The notes: a model not told the origin generated them from the sequence alone. A stretch of DNA of 64,000 nucleotides from Gracilibacillus sp. YIM 98692 (GCF_010993965.1 NZ_WIXM01000012.1:1-64000), one strand, 5' to 3'; counted from the first letter of the stretch, positions 26,321 through 33,954 are shown. Program-made: numbers and translations.

Positions 26321-26656
26321 TTAAAATAAATTTCTGCACATATGTAATACTCTTTCAAGGTCATGATTATGTAGTACACCTAAATGTCGTTTCAATTCAG
26401 AACCATGTACAGAAATAATCTTAGAAGTTCGGGCAACAGAAGGCTTTAACAATCCAGCTTCTTTCCAATATTCAATAACAACATCAAATTTATTCCTTGG
26501 TTGCTGACTAGTTACAGGTGCAATAATTACATCAATATCCAAAGCTAATTCATTACCGACAATAATAACAGGACGTTGCTTTGTTTGGCGGGTGCCCTTA
26601 AAGACAACATCTGCCAAACAAACATCGCCCTGTTTCACTTTCATCTTATTACTCAT
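26321..26656 (-). CDS. PemK/MazF-family toxin endoribonuclease
   Basis: Type II toxin of 111 residues from the ATG at 26656. MazF-fold landmarks are VKQGDVCLADV at the start, TRQTKQRPVIIVGNE (the conserved RPVIIV strand), VIIAPVTSQ, and KPSVARTSKIISVHGSEL with the family's Ser/Thr and the RTSKI segment. It would cleave mRNA when free. I chose the start that overlaps the antitoxin stop (ATGAGTAA) by eight bases, preceded by GAGGAGGATG, rather than a longer ATG at 26692. It forms an operon with the antitoxin. The product looks intact. Confidence 0.85.
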   Translation of the reverse strand: MSNKMKVKQGDVCLADVVFKGTRQTKQRPVIIVGNELALDIDVIIAPVTSQQPRNKFDVVIEYWKEAGLLKPSVARTSKIISVHGSELKRHLGVLHNHDLERVLHMCRNLF

Positions 26657-26816
26657 TATAGATGTCATCCTCCTCATTATCCCACCAATCAAAACTTTTA
26701 CTTAGTAAAATGACATCTTTAGCCATATATTTTTCTTTAATTTTATCGAGTACCTTTTGTCTTTCCTTTTCACTCAACATGTCAATTTCCTCAATGATTT
26801 TTTCTGAGTTAGACAT
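26649..26816 (-). CDS. Antitoxin partner of the PemK/MazF toxin
   Basis: A 55-residue acidic protein directly upstream of and overlapping the toxin gene. ATG follows GAGGAGGTATTC. The N-terminal half is helical (KIIEEIDMLSEKERQKVLDK). The C-terminus is acidic with aromatics (SFDWWDNEEDDIYNE), the type of tail that fills a MazF active site. There is no evident DNA-binding motif beyond the helical N-terminus. It is identified by position, overlap and composition rather than by family match. Confidence 0.75.
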   Translation of the reverse strand: MSNSEKIIEEIDMLSEKERQKVLDKIKEKYMAKDVILLSKSFDWWDNEEDDIYNE

Positions 26817-26875
26817 TTGTTGAATACCTCCTCAGTTAATATCCTACTCTTATTATACCTTATATTCAGTGTTGC

Positions 26876-27087
26876 ATAAAATATTTACGTATAGGGTACT
26901 TATCCTTCTTGTTGAAGAAAGGGACTTAAATTCCCTGCTAATGTGTTTTCAATTAACTGACCAAGCTGTTGATCATATCACAAGGTTAAGTACCAAAATG
27001 AATAACTACACGACCAAAAATGACTCTTATAACGATGATAAGTGCCAAAATCAAGACTAGATCTCATAAACTTGGTACTTAACAACT
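26876..27087 (+). repeat. AAGTACCA repeat, copy 1
   Basis: It begins GGTACTTATCCTTCTTG, continues AAAGGGACTTAAATTCCCTG and GTGTTTTCAATTAACTGACC, then a section bounded by inverted GTTAAGTACCAA and TTGGTACTTAAC about 90 bases apart. It is nearly identical in order to 42531-42899, which is interrupted by another element. The 63-codon frame over it is not a gene. Confidence 0.75.
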
Positions 27088-27144
27088 GAATAAAAACCAT
27101 TTATGTTACAAAGTTCTAAAAATCGGTTTATAAATCCAGTCTTC

Positions 27145-27230
27145 TACTAACTTGCTTCTTTAGCCGGATCAACAGCTGCTCTTACTTATTTAAAATAAGC
27201 AATCCTTTAGTTGAAGATCAATATATTTTC
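27145..27230 (-). repeat. Shared 3' element, instance 5 (divergent)
   Basis: On the minus strand TTCAACTAAAGGATTGCTTA, then AGAGCAGCTGTTGATCC and a GGCTAAAGAAGCAAG edge, lying 3' of ctaG. Weaker match than the others. Confidence 0.4.
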
Positions 27231-27290
27231 ATTACTTATTCCACACCCTATAAATGCCTAATAAAAAAACTCTTCGAAACCATTTTAACA

Positions 27291-28067
27291 TTAAATAGAT
27301 ATTTCTATTCGAGGGCGGGTTGCTCTAAACCATTGTAAGCAAAGTATAAAGATAATAACAATGTCGATGATATCCCCACCATAGTACATGAGCATTGCTC
27401 CTATTTCTGCTTGTGCTGCAGGCACGCCAGGAGGCGGTTCAACGTATATGTACTTGGATAAGATACCGTGTCCTGCTAAGGCAACAACTAATACGATTGC
27501 ACGGTACAAGAAAGAAATCCGGTGAGGTATTGGATCAATATAGATTATAGACACTGTAAATAAATAACCAGCCAAGAAAACGTGGAAATGTACGATCAGA
27601 TGCAAAAGGATATTTTCTTGCATAAGCAAGTATAGGTTGGTAGTATACAATAACCAAAGCCCACCTATATTTAGGAAGGATGCCACAACTGGATGCGTAA
27701 ACATTCGCGATGGCCAACTCCTTAAAACCCTCGAAAACCGTCTTGCTAAGGGAACGCTTAACGTTCGGAGCACAAGCGTCATAGGCGCAGCCAGTGCCAT
27801 CAGCAATGGAGCAAGCATCCCTAAAAACAAATGACCAAACATGTGCGCTGTAAAATCTACATGGGCACGATTAGCTAGGGGGCCTGCAACTGCAATAGTA
27901 GCGAAGAAAACTCCAAAAACCCAACAAACAGTACGGTATATCGGCCATGACTTGTAACGCCTATTAGAAACCACTACAGCAAGAAAATACAAAACCAAAG
28001 CCAACAAAATCAGTAGTGCAAAGAGTAGCTGAGGTATTAACCCCATTACGTGATTATGAACGTTCAT
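27291..28067 (-). CDS. ctaG: Cytochrome c oxidase assembly protein CtaG
   Basis: Membrane protein of 258 residues with about seven hydrophobic segments, of the caa3-type CtaG family. Landmarks are HMFGHLFLGMLAPLLMALAAP near residue 75, LRTLSVPLARRF, IVHFHVFLAGYLFT and a late GGDIIDIVIIF segment. His-rich membrane edges suggest copper handling for Cu delivery to cytochrome oxidase. Its start overlaps the end of the DUF2243 gene by 14 bases, so the two are coupled. No oxidase genes are present, so this is an extra copy carried in the accessory region. Confidence 0.87.
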   Translation of the reverse strand: MNVHNHVMGLIPQLLFALLILLALVLYFLAVVVSNRRYKSWPIYRTVCWVFGVFFATIAVAGPLANRAHVDFTAHMFGHLFLGMLAPLLMALAAPMTLVLRTLSVPLARRFSRVLRSWPSRMFTHPVVASFLNIGGLWLLYTTNLYLLMQENILLHLIVHFHVFLAGYLFTVSIIYIDPIPHRISFLYRAIVLVVALAGHGILSKYIYVEPPPGVPAAQAEIGAMLMYYGGDIIDIVIIFILCLQWFRATRPRIEISI

Positions 28068-28572
28068 GTGAGACAGCCTTTCCCGGTTGTCGTCTACTAC
28101 GAGTACGAGAAATAAGGCTAAGACCGACTATGATCATCAAAACAGCTAATACATTCCATATGAGATCATAGACAAATACATTTTCTACATAACGAATCTG
28201 ATGGATCCGCATCAGTTTATGCTGGATTGTACCATCGTATAACTGAAATCCACCTGCACCGAGCAGCAATCCTCCCCACCATCTTCTAAGCCACAATGCA
28301 TTTCGTCTTCGGAGATCAGCTAAAATAAACAATCCCCCAATGGTCGCAAACCAACTAAAAGCGTGAAACAGTCCATCAGAGATTAGTCCAATATCGGTTG
28401 TAGACTTGTCATAAAAATGATGCCAACGCAATAGTTGATGAAAAATGGTCTCATCTATAAAGGCAGCCAAACCAATTCCAAACAGAAAGCCCGACCATAG
28501 ATTACGACTTTTGTACTTAGAGCTATTCATATAATTTGAATTATTTTTTGAATTTCCATTTTTAACAGCCAT
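28054..28572 (-). CDS. DUF2243 membrane protein
   Basis: A 172-residue membrane protein with four hydrophobic segments. FGIGLAAFIDETIFHQLLRWHHFYD near residue 33 and LLLGAGGFQLYDGTIQHKLMRIHQIRY near residue 100 form two matching halves, each with His residues, as in DUF2243 proteins. It is translated with ctaG (overlapping ends), a pairing seen in other Bacillaceae. A role beside CtaG in copper or oxidase assembly is plausible but unproven. Confidence 0.82.
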   Translation of the reverse strand: MAVKNGNSKNNSNYMNSSKYKSRNLWSGFLFGIGLAAFIDETIFHQLLRWHHFYDKSTTDIGLISDGLFHAFSWFATIGGLFILADLRRRNALWLRRWWGGLLLGAGGFQLYDGTIQHKLMRIHQIRYVENVFVYDLIWNVLAVLMIIVGLSLISRTRSRRQPGKAVSHERS

Positions 28573-28805
28573 CTTCTTCTCCTATGTTTAGATCATACAT
28601 ATCATTCATTTTCTCCACATACTTCTCCTGATAAACATCTACAGAACCCCCTCATTTACTACACCTTGTCAATGATGCTGGAGAAGTAACTACCGAAGAT
28701 TAATTTTGGAGATGTTCCTGTGGTTGAAGAAGATGTGAACGCATTATAAACGAATTAAGAAAGGAACATGACTGTAGATACAGTTCACAACCAGTTTGTT
28801 TTTGA

Positions 28806-29027
28806 TTATCCTTGAGTTTCTTCGTCACTTTTGTACTCTAAAATATCCCCTGGTTGGCAATCCAATGCCTTACAAATCGCCTCTAAAGTAGAAAATCGAA
28901 TGGCTTTTGCCTTCCCATTTTTCAAAACAGAAAGATTAGCCATCGTGATTCCAACCTTCTCTGATAGCTCCGTAACGCTCATTTTTCTTTTCGCCAACAT
29001 CACATCAATATTGATTATAATCGCCAT
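28806..29027 (-). CDS. Cro/C1-type regulator, YozG-like
   Basis: A 73-residue helix-turn-helix protein (MLAKRKMSVTELSEKVGIT, then MANLSVLKNGKAKAIRFST and LEAICKALDCQPGDILEY). It matches the short single-domain regulators paired with DUF2975 proteins, such as YozG with YoaS in B. subtilis. The start is ATG at 29027 after GAGGTGAATAAA, three codons inside the longest frame. It lies directly after the DUF2975 gene and probably regulates this two-gene unit. Confidence 0.85.
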   Translation of the reverse strand: MAIIINIDVMLAKRKMSVTELSEKVGITMANLSVLKNGKAKAIRFSTLEAICKALDCQPGDILEYKSDEETQG

Positions 29028-29037
29028 TTTATTCACC

Positions 29038-29514
29038 TCAGACTATTAAATCATTTTCTGCTTTTATATGAATCGCTTCTTGTAAAAGTTTTTGAAGAAC
29101 AGCGGCGAATACCGCGATTACCATCGAAGCAAAAGCAGGGACCATTCCGATTATGATGAGACCTGGTGCATCATCTAGCTCTGCTACGAGATAAACAAAT
29201 GGCATTATCACCACATACAAACCACAGATTATCATTGCACAGAATTTGATATTCTTTAGGGCTTTAACAGACAATTTAGAGAAAGCTTGGTTCTTGTCAA
29301 TATAGCTTAAAAGTTTAAAAGCCTGATACAATGCAACGAAAAACGGTATCACTGATATATACATACCTATTAAAATTGGATATAGTATATGGGCATAATC
29401 TGGATTCACAGGGTTATTAGCTAAAAAATATAACCCAAATAAACTTAAAGCAAGAACTGGAAGTCCTATTAGAAAAACAGTTATTTTTAAAAACAAAGTA
29501 GTTCCTTTTTTCAT
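29038..29514 (-). CDS. DUF2975 membrane protein, YoaS-like
   Basis: Membrane protein of 158 residues with four hydrophobic segments. The family signature is the internal linker with LLSYIDKNQAFSKLSVKALKNIKFCA before the third span. ATG at 29514 is eight bases after AGGAGAGG. It is followed within a few bases by the YozG-like regulator. Function unknown; such pairs are often seen as small regulatory or stress units. Confidence 0.82.
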   Translation of the reverse strand: MKKGTTLFLKITVFLIGLPVLALSLFGLYFLANNPVNPDYAHILYPILIGMYISVIPFFVALYQAFKLLSYIDKNQAFSKLSVKALKNIKFCAMIICGLYVVIMPFVYLVAELDDAPGLIIIGMVPAFASMVIAVFAAVLQKLLQEAIHIKAENDLIV

Positions 29515-29587
29515 AACAAGCACCTCTCCTAAAATTATTAGTAATTTGATTTTAATACATTATTTATCGATTATCAATAAATAATTA

Positions 29588-29615
29588 TTGATTTTAACTA
29601 TATATTTATTATAAT
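29588..29615 (+). promoter_or_regulatory. Promoter-like sequence of a non-coding unit
   Basis: TTGATT, 16 bases, TATAAT, pointing into a 190-base stretch that ends in a strong terminator and has no reading frame on this strand. Confidence 0.5.
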
Positions 29616-29621
29616 ACATTA

Positions 29622-29806
29622 AAGAAACGCCACTACGGCGTCGGAGAAAAAAGATTAATCGACTAATCCCTATTAACGAAAGACTTTTCCTATGGATCTT
29701 TATCAAGGCTTTCTGGCTACTCAGGCAGAAAGTCTCAGCAAAATAATCCCTTAAGAAAAGTGGTAAAGACCAGAAACTGCCTGTAGGCATTTTCTGGTCT
29801 TTTTTT
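29622..29806 (+). ncRNA. Candidate small RNA between promoter and terminator
   Basis: About 185 bases with several internal hairpins (CGCC / GGCG; GATTA / TAATC; CTTTCTG / CAGAAAG) ending in the terminator AAAGACCAGAAA / TTTCTGGTCTTTTTTT at 29765-29806. No protein is encoded on this strand. The minus strand carries a 115-codon frame that I judge spurious. It matches no riboswitch class I can recall, and it may instead be a dispersed repeat. Confidence 0.4.
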
Positions 29807-29852
29807 ATGTTAGAGCTCGGATGTGTGCGACGACTTGTGTCTGTGGTAAAAC

Positions 29853-29968
29853 TTTTGCGCCACAATTTGGTGTTTTCGCGCCACTTTTTTTGCTTTTCGA
29901 GCCACAATCTTCCGGTTTCGAGCCAAAAATCAGGTGATTCGAGCCACTATTTAGCTTTTTCGCGCCAC
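29853..29968. repeat. Six direct repeats with exact 21-bp period
   Basis: GCGCCAC/GAGCCAC cores begin at 29857, 29878, 29899, 29920, 29941 and 29962, each 21 bases apart. Each is preceded by TTT and followed by variable AT-rich sequence. The fourth core ends in A instead of C. Confidence 0.8.
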
Positions 29969-30107
29969 TTCATTACAAAGAAATGCTTTTCCCAACTAAA
30001 AATAGAAATAATTTTTGCCATATTCAATTCATAGAGAATGACAGATTAACAGTTTTCATATTCTACATACAATGTATTAAGTTATATACCCTATGGAGGT
30101 GTTTCAA

Positions 30108-30602
30108 ATGATTCATAAAGTTCAATCCGGTGAAACCCTAACTCAGATATCATTAGATTATCGAACACCACTAAACGAAATCATCCGTGCTAATCCATCT
30201 ATTAACCCCAACCTGATATATCCCGGCCAATCTATTGTTATTCCAGGTTTCCCGTCACCTAGTACCATTCCATACCAGATTGATGTTTCTATTAACAATC
30301 GATGGCTCAGATTACTAAAGGATGGAGTTCAGCAAAGACAATATCCCATTGCTGTTGGAAGAATGCTGAATGATACACCGATTGGAAATTTTATTATTAT
30401 TAACAAAGCTCCTAACCCTGGAGGTCCATATGGTACAATGTGGATGAGCTTATCCAAACAACATTATGGAATCCACGGAACAAATGACCCAAGTTCAATC
30501 GGTAAAGCTGTGTCTAAAGGTTGTATTCGGATGTATAATAGTGATGTGGAGGAATTAGCGAGTATTATTCCAATCGGAACACCAGTCACCATCCACCCAT
30601 AA
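30108..30602 (+). CDS. ykuD: L,D-transpeptidase with LysM domain
   Basis: Cell-wall enzyme of 164 residues, the same length as I recall for B. subtilis YkuD and similar throughout. The N-terminal LysM domain ([17 protein letters not shown] to PGQSIVIPG) binds peptidoglycan. The catalytic domain has [14 protein letters not shown] with His123 and SKGCIRM with the nucleophile Cys139. It would form 3-3 crosslinks in spore or cell wall. I start it at the ATG at 30108; the ATG 15 bases upstream overlaps the ribosome binding site ATGGAGGTG. No signal peptide is evident, as in YkuD. Confidence 0.93.
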   Translation: MIHKVQSGETLTQISLDYRTPLNEIIRANPSINPNLIYPGQSIVIPGFPSPSTIPYQIDVSINNRWLRLLKDGVQQRQYPIAVGRMLNDTPIGNFIIINKAPNPGGPYGTMWMSLSKQHYGIHGTNDPSSIGKAVSKGCIRMYNSDVEELASIIPIGTPVTIHP

Positions 30603-30608
30603 TTTCCT

Positions 30609-30636
30609 GAAGTGTATAGATAACCTATACACTTTT
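30609..30636 (+). terminator. Terminator of ykuD
   Basis: AAGTGTATAG / CTATACACTT with a 5-base loop, followed by TTAG; the T run is short. Confidence 0.7.
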
Positions 30637-30655
30637 AGCTTTGTTTTTACTGCAA

Positions 30656-30838
30656 TTATTTTTTTGCAGTTAACCTTTCTACAAAAACCATTGCAAAAGC
30701 AGAAGCAGAAGAGATAACTAATGCCCTAACTATTCCTTCAAACACTATATCTGAAGGTTTGAATATTACCCCAAAAAGCATTATCAAGAAAAACCATACT
30801 ACAAAATAAAGTAAAAACCTTCCTATTGCTCTCTTCAA
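30656..30838 (-). CDS. Small two-span membrane protein
   Basis: About 60 residues from a TTG at 30838 that follows GGAGAGG. The longer ATG frame from 30892 begins inside the AGCAGG edge motif of a shared 3' element and is unlikely to be translated. Two hydrophobic segments (FLLYFVVWFFLIMLFGVIF and VRALVISSASAFAMVFV) are separated by a short polar loop. Family unknown. Confidence 0.55.
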   Translation of the reverse strand: MKRAIGRFLLYFVVWFFLIMLFGVIFKPSDIVFEGIVRALVISSASAFAMVFVERLTAKK

Positions 30839-30879
30839 AACATAGCCCTCTCCTCTGCTGTTTAGGTAAATAATTATAC

Positions 30880-30922
30880 AATCCTGCTTCATCGTAAAAA
30901 AGGACCGCTGCTTATTCTTTAA
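30880..30922 (-). repeat. Shared 3' element, instance 6
   Basis: On the minus strand GTTAAAGAATAAGCAGCGG, then TCCTTTTTT and the edge GAAGCAGGATTG. It directly follows the stop of the gene 30923-31225. Confidence 0.45.
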
Positions 30923-31225
30923 CTATTTAGTAAGAGCCGCGAATAAAACCATAGCCACTAGCGATAAGAAAAACAAAGCATAAAAAAACAGCCATAACTT
31001 TAATAATGTAGAGCTGCTTTTTATAACCTTTATTAAGCCACGTAAATCCGAAAAAGTTACTGCCTTTTCTTCTTCTTGAAGTTCTTCCATATTTATCCTT
31101 TTTATTTTGGTTCTCCAGAATTTCTTTCCTTCATCTGTAAATTGAAACCAATAAACAGACAATGTTCCTGCTAAAACAATGGAACTTATACTTATTAAGA
31201 AAATGATTAGTTTAAGGCTATCCAC
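30923..31225 (-). CDS. Two-span membrane protein
   Basis: About 100 residues from the GTG at 31225, six bases after GGAGGTG. Hydrophobic segments at each end (LIIFLISISSIVLAGTLSV and LWLFFYALFFLSLVAMVLF) enclose a basic, then acidic loop (KIKRINMEELQEEEK). No family recognised. It lies in the array of short minus-strand genes. Confidence 0.6.
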   Translation of the reverse strand: MDSLKLIIFLISISSIVLAGTLSVYWFQFTDEGKKFWRTKIKRINMEELQEEEKAVTFSDLRGLIKVIKSSSTLLKLWLFFYALFFLSLVAMVLFAALTK

Positions 31226-31386
31226 TTTATTCACCTCCAATTAAATCATCCTGGCTGAAAAAAGCATAAAACTATAATTATTCGTGCCATCCTCTTAGAC
31301 TTTCACTTACCTTTTTTTTATTTTATTTGGTCATATGTTTTCTACATAAACTCCTTTTCTTCAATTCAAGCAACCTACTTACAAAA

Positions 31387-31815
31387 TTATTTTTTTCGAT
31401 GTTTTACATCTTCCTGTTCTGCAAGTTTTTTTATATAAGGTTTAATTTTTGACAATTTTATTACGATGCCAAGTACCACAAAGACAAATAAACTAACAGG
31501 GCCTCTTCCCCTTGCAGTATCTATTGAAATCCATTGTTCATAAATGTCGGTAGGAATTAATTTAAGCAATTCAGGCAAAATAATTATAATTGCACTAGGT
31601 ATTAATGTAAGACTCATTCCTTTTATGATGGGATTAACACCAAGAAACACCATTAGATAAATCATGGTACTCAGACAAACTATTAAAAGTCGTTGCCCCC
31701 ATATTAATGATACACTTGTCCATATTGCCGAACCGATTAATGAAACAAATACAATAATAAGTGCGATTAAATAGTACACGTTATTTTCTCTAAGTAGATA
31801 TATTAAATTCTTCAT
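31387..31815 (-). CDS. Four-span membrane protein
   Basis: A 142-residue membrane protein with four hydrophobic segments (for example YLIALIIVFVSLIGSAIW and LTLIPSAIIIILPELLKLI) and a Lys-rich C-terminus ending RKK. No recognised family. It is bracketed by junction-like sequences of the accessory array. ATG start has only a weak purine stretch before it. Confidence 0.55.
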   Translation of the reverse strand: MKNLIYLLRENNVYYLIALIIVFVSLIGSAIWTSVSLIWGQRLLIVCLSTMIYLMVFLGVNPIIKGMSLTLIPSAIIIILPELLKLIPTDIYEQWISIDTARGRGPVSLFVFVVLGIVIKLSKIKPYIKKLAEQEDVKHRKK

Positions 31816-31879
31816 TTTATATACACACCTGTTTAATATTTAGGAAAATTTAGTGGTAGTCTATCCATACAGCTATTAA

Positions 31880-31955
31880 ATTATCCTGCTTCAATTGGTA
31901 AGAAAAGCGAATCAACAGCAGCTGACCCTTTTGCTTTCTCGATGAATTCGCTTAT
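31880..31955 (-). repeat. Shared 3' element, instance 7
   Basis: On the minus strand GAATTCATCGAGAAAGC, AGCTGCTGTTGATTCGC with TTTTC, and the edge GAAGCAGGATAATTTAATAG, next to the start region of the gene at 31387-31815. Confidence 0.45.
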
Positions 31956-32055
31956 GACAGAACTTGTCGCGCTCTCCGTTAAATAAAGCACCTAACGCAT
32001 CAATTTTTTTCGATATATTACTCGCAATTTTTTCCAGTTTAGTGTAAAGTTAATT

Positions 32056-32075
32056 ACATCTAAAATATTTGATGT
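32056..32075. promoter_or_regulatory. ArsR operator upstream of arsR
   Basis: ACATC and GATGT enclose TAAAATATTT. This is the ATC-A/T-GAT type of dyad used by ArsR repressors. It overlaps a likely -10 box TAAAAT that lies 17 bases after a weak TTTAGT. Confidence 0.65.
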
Positions 32076-32091
32076 ACATAAGGTGAGGTAT

Positions 32092-32400
32092 ATGAAAACT
32101 ATAGCTGTCAATGAATATACATTTGAACATTATGCGAATGCTTTTAAAGCATTGGCTGACTCAAAACGTTTAAAACTATTGAATGAATTATGTTCTCGTG
32201 GTCAAGTTTGCGTATGCGATCTTTGTGAGATTATGGAGATGACCCAATCTAAACTTTCGTATCATCTAAAAATCTTATTAGATGTGGATCTTATTACACA
32301 AGAAAAAAAAGGGAAATGGAATTATTATGAATTGAATCAAATGCAGGTTAATCACTTATTGTCACCTGAATTATGTTGTTTGTTTCGTCCTACTTGTTAA
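32092..32400 (+). CDS. arsR: Arsenic-responsive repressor ArsR
   Basis: Winged-helix repressor of 102 residues from the ATG at 32092, placed correctly after AAGGTGAGG. The CVCDLC motif in the recognition-helix region matches the As(III) site of ArsR proteins. More Cys lie at the C-terminus (LCCLFRPTC). The recognition helix is MTQSKLSYHLKIL. It represses arsR-arsI until arsenite or an organic arsenical binds. Dyads at 32056-32075 and 32422-32437 are its likely targets. Confidence 0.92.
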   Translation: MKTIAVNEYTFEHYANAFKALADSKRLKLLNELCSRGQVCVCDLCEIMEMTQSKLSYHLKILLDVDLITQEKKGKWNYYELNQMQVNHLLSPELCCLFRPTC

Positions 32401-32421
32401 ACAAATTTTTTTGGTGAATAC

Positions 32422-32437
32422 ATCAAAAAAATTTGAT
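32422..32437. promoter_or_regulatory. Second ArsR operator, between arsR and arsI
   Basis: ATCAAA and TTTGAT separated by four A residues, next to TATAAAAT. It suggests arsI has its own ArsR-controlled promoter as well as read-through from arsR. Confidence 0.6.
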
Positions 32438-32469
32438 ATAAAATAATCCATTAGGAGGAATTCAGAATA

Positions 32470-32865
32470 ATGAATATCCATATTGGTTTAAATGTCACAA
32501 ACTTAGAGTCATCTATTTCTTTTTATTCGAAGTTATTTGGCGCAGACCCTGTAAAGGTGAAAGCGGATTATGCGAAGTTTCTATTGGAAGATCCAGGTCT
32601 AAATTTCACATTGCGCCCCGTTGAACGTGTGGAAGGGAACCATATCAATCATTTTGGTTTCCAAATTTCGAACACAGAAGAATTAAAAAAGCAAAAAGAT
32701 AGACTAGATAAGCTAGGATTCTTTTCACGAGATGAGAATGATACAACGTGCTGCTATGCGAGACAAGATAAATTTTGGATTACTGACCCAGATGGACATG
32801 AATGGGAATTTTTCTACACCAAAGAAGATACAGAAGTTGACGCCATTAATATCTGTTGCAGTTAA
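32470..32865 (+). CDS. arsI: ArsI/CadI-type VOC enzyme (C-As lyase family)
   Basis: Vicinal oxygen chelate protein of 131 residues. It matches the ArsI family by the Cys pair Cys94-Cys95 in TTCCYARQDKFW, the metal ligands His4, His61 and Glu113, and the ending DPDGHEWEFFY, with extra Cys at the C-terminus. ArsI cleaves the carbon-arsenic bond of trivalent methyl or aromatic arsenicals with Fe(II) and O2. Placement behind arsR supports this over a cadmium-induced role. No arsenite pump gene is adjacent. Confidence 0.9.
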   Translation: MNIHIGLNVTNLESSISFYSKLFGADPVKVKADYAKFLLEDPGLNFTLRPVERVEGNHINHFGFQISNTEELKKQKDRLDKLGFFSRDENDTTCCYARQDKFWITDPDGHEWEFFYTKEDTEVDAINICCS

Positions 32866-32871
32866 TACGTT

Positions 32872-32906
32872 AAACAAACCGATTTTTGGAATCGGTTTGT
32901 TTTTTT
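32872..32906 (+). terminator. Terminator of arsR-arsI
   Basis: AACAAACCGATT / AATCGGTTTGTTTTTTT with a 5-base loop. Confidence 0.92.
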
Positions 32907-32989
32907 ACCATTTTTTTAATTAGCCTGCTTTTAACTTAAGTTACAATTATTCACAATGAAATCAGTTTTTGCTTCTATTTTTATATCAT

Positions 32990-33460
32990 TTATTTATTTC
33001 CTTTCTCCCGGTTGATTCTGCGTTGGAAGAATATAAAGATAGGAAGCGGAATAATAATCCATCCTAAACTTTTAACAAAGCTATTTAAAGCACGTTGTTT
33101 GTTACTTTCCGTTCGCTGTTCCACCATCGCATCATATTGTCTTCTTAGTTCTTCTTCACTGACATCTTCTGTTTCATCTTCACTATTTTCGACTTTTGGT
33201 TGATGTTCTCTCATATTTTTATACTCTTCAAATGTTTCGATATAAGTATTCGGTGATACATAGTCTGCGACTGCCATAAAAGCAAACACACCACCACCAA
33301 TAACCATAACCAAAGTAATAAATGCCACAGCATAATAATACACTTGCCTAATCACAACTTCCCCCTCCTCATCATTAAACTTATTTAATTGCTTTCCACC
33401 CACACCCATTAATAAAACAAAGAATACGACTAACAAAACAGCCAAAGTAATGAACACCAT
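32990..33460 (-). CDS. Three-span membrane protein with acidic loop
   Basis: A 156-residue protein. Two N-terminal spans (VFITLAVLLVVFFVLLMGV and YAVAFITLVMVIGGGVFAF) are followed by an acidic, coiled-coil-like loop (ENSEDETEDVSEEELRRQY) and a third span near the C-terminus (GWIIIPLPIFIFFQRRI). No family recognised. It is a single gene on the minus strand. Confidence 0.6.
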   Translation of the reverse strand: MVFITLAVLLVVFFVLLMGVGGKQLNKFNDEEGEVVIRQVYYYAVAFITLVMVIGGGVFAFMAVADYVSPNTYIETFEEYKNMREHQPKVENSEDETEDVSEEELRRQYDAMVEQRTESNKQRALNSFVKSLGWIIIPLPIFIFFQRRINREKGNK

Positions 33461-33671
33461 CTACTCACCTACACTTTAGTTAAATCAAGTACTGAACTTA
33501 AATGTTGCCCTATCTATTAGACGAAATGAAATCCTAATGCGTTTCATGGGATATTTTACCACATAATTTAAACTCGTTTGTTGCATAAAGAAAATTGCCT
33601 AATTATCGGGATATACCAAGTGTTTGTTGTAAATAATATAATTGTTTCACATTAAATGGAGGAGGATTTGT

Positions 33672-33827
33672 ATGCGTGAAGATCAACAAGCTAAAGAAAA
33701 CTTAGGTACTAAGAAACCAAAAGCTTTTGGAACGGATGCACAAAAAGTAAAACAACAAATTCAAAGAGATGTAAGGGAAGGACAAGGTGCAATGACTTCA
33801 CGAGAGGCTGGAGCAATGCGTGATTAA
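33672..33827 (+). CDS. Small spore-type protein
   Basis: A 51-residue protein from the ATG at 33672, six bases after GGAGGAGG. The longer frame upstream has no start signal. It is polar and basic with no hydrophobic core (KAFGTDAQKVKQQIQRD, then GAMTSREAGAMRD). The TDAQKVKQQIQ segment resembles repeats of gamma-type small acid-soluble spore proteins, so a spore role is likely but not certain. Confidence 0.6.
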   Translation: MREDQQAKENLGTKKPKAFGTDAQKVKQQIQRDVREGQGAMTSREAGAMRD

Positions 33828-33844
33828 AAACCACTAAAGATGAA

Positions 33845-33954
33845 GAGAGACTTCCCCTTGACGGTTAGCGAAACTTATCAGGGTGCTAGCGTCCGTTCTC
33901 CCCCACTTATACTTCTTTCATTATTCGAAGTCTGAAAGTGGGGGTCTTACGGAC
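33845..33954 (+). repeat. Palindromic intergenic element with CCCCCACTT stem
   Basis: GTCCGT (33891) and CCCCCACTT (33900) pair with AAGTGGGGG (33936) and ACGGAC (33949). This makes a long double stem around a 27-base AT-rich loop. It is preceded by a GGTTAGCGAAAC and GCTAGCGTCC segment. No T run follows, so it is not a normal terminator. Confidence 0.6.

Noticed and set aside
26869-27060. 63-codon frame
   Set aside because: Lies wholly in the AAGTACCA repeat; the second copy of the repeat does not keep the frame.
29560-29907. 115-codon minus-strand frame
   Set aside because: Covers a promoter, a hairpin-rich region and a strong terminator on the other strand; no start signal.
29853-29968. 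CRISPR-like array
   Set aside because: The 7-base core and 14-base spacers are far below CRISPR dimensions and no cas genes are present.
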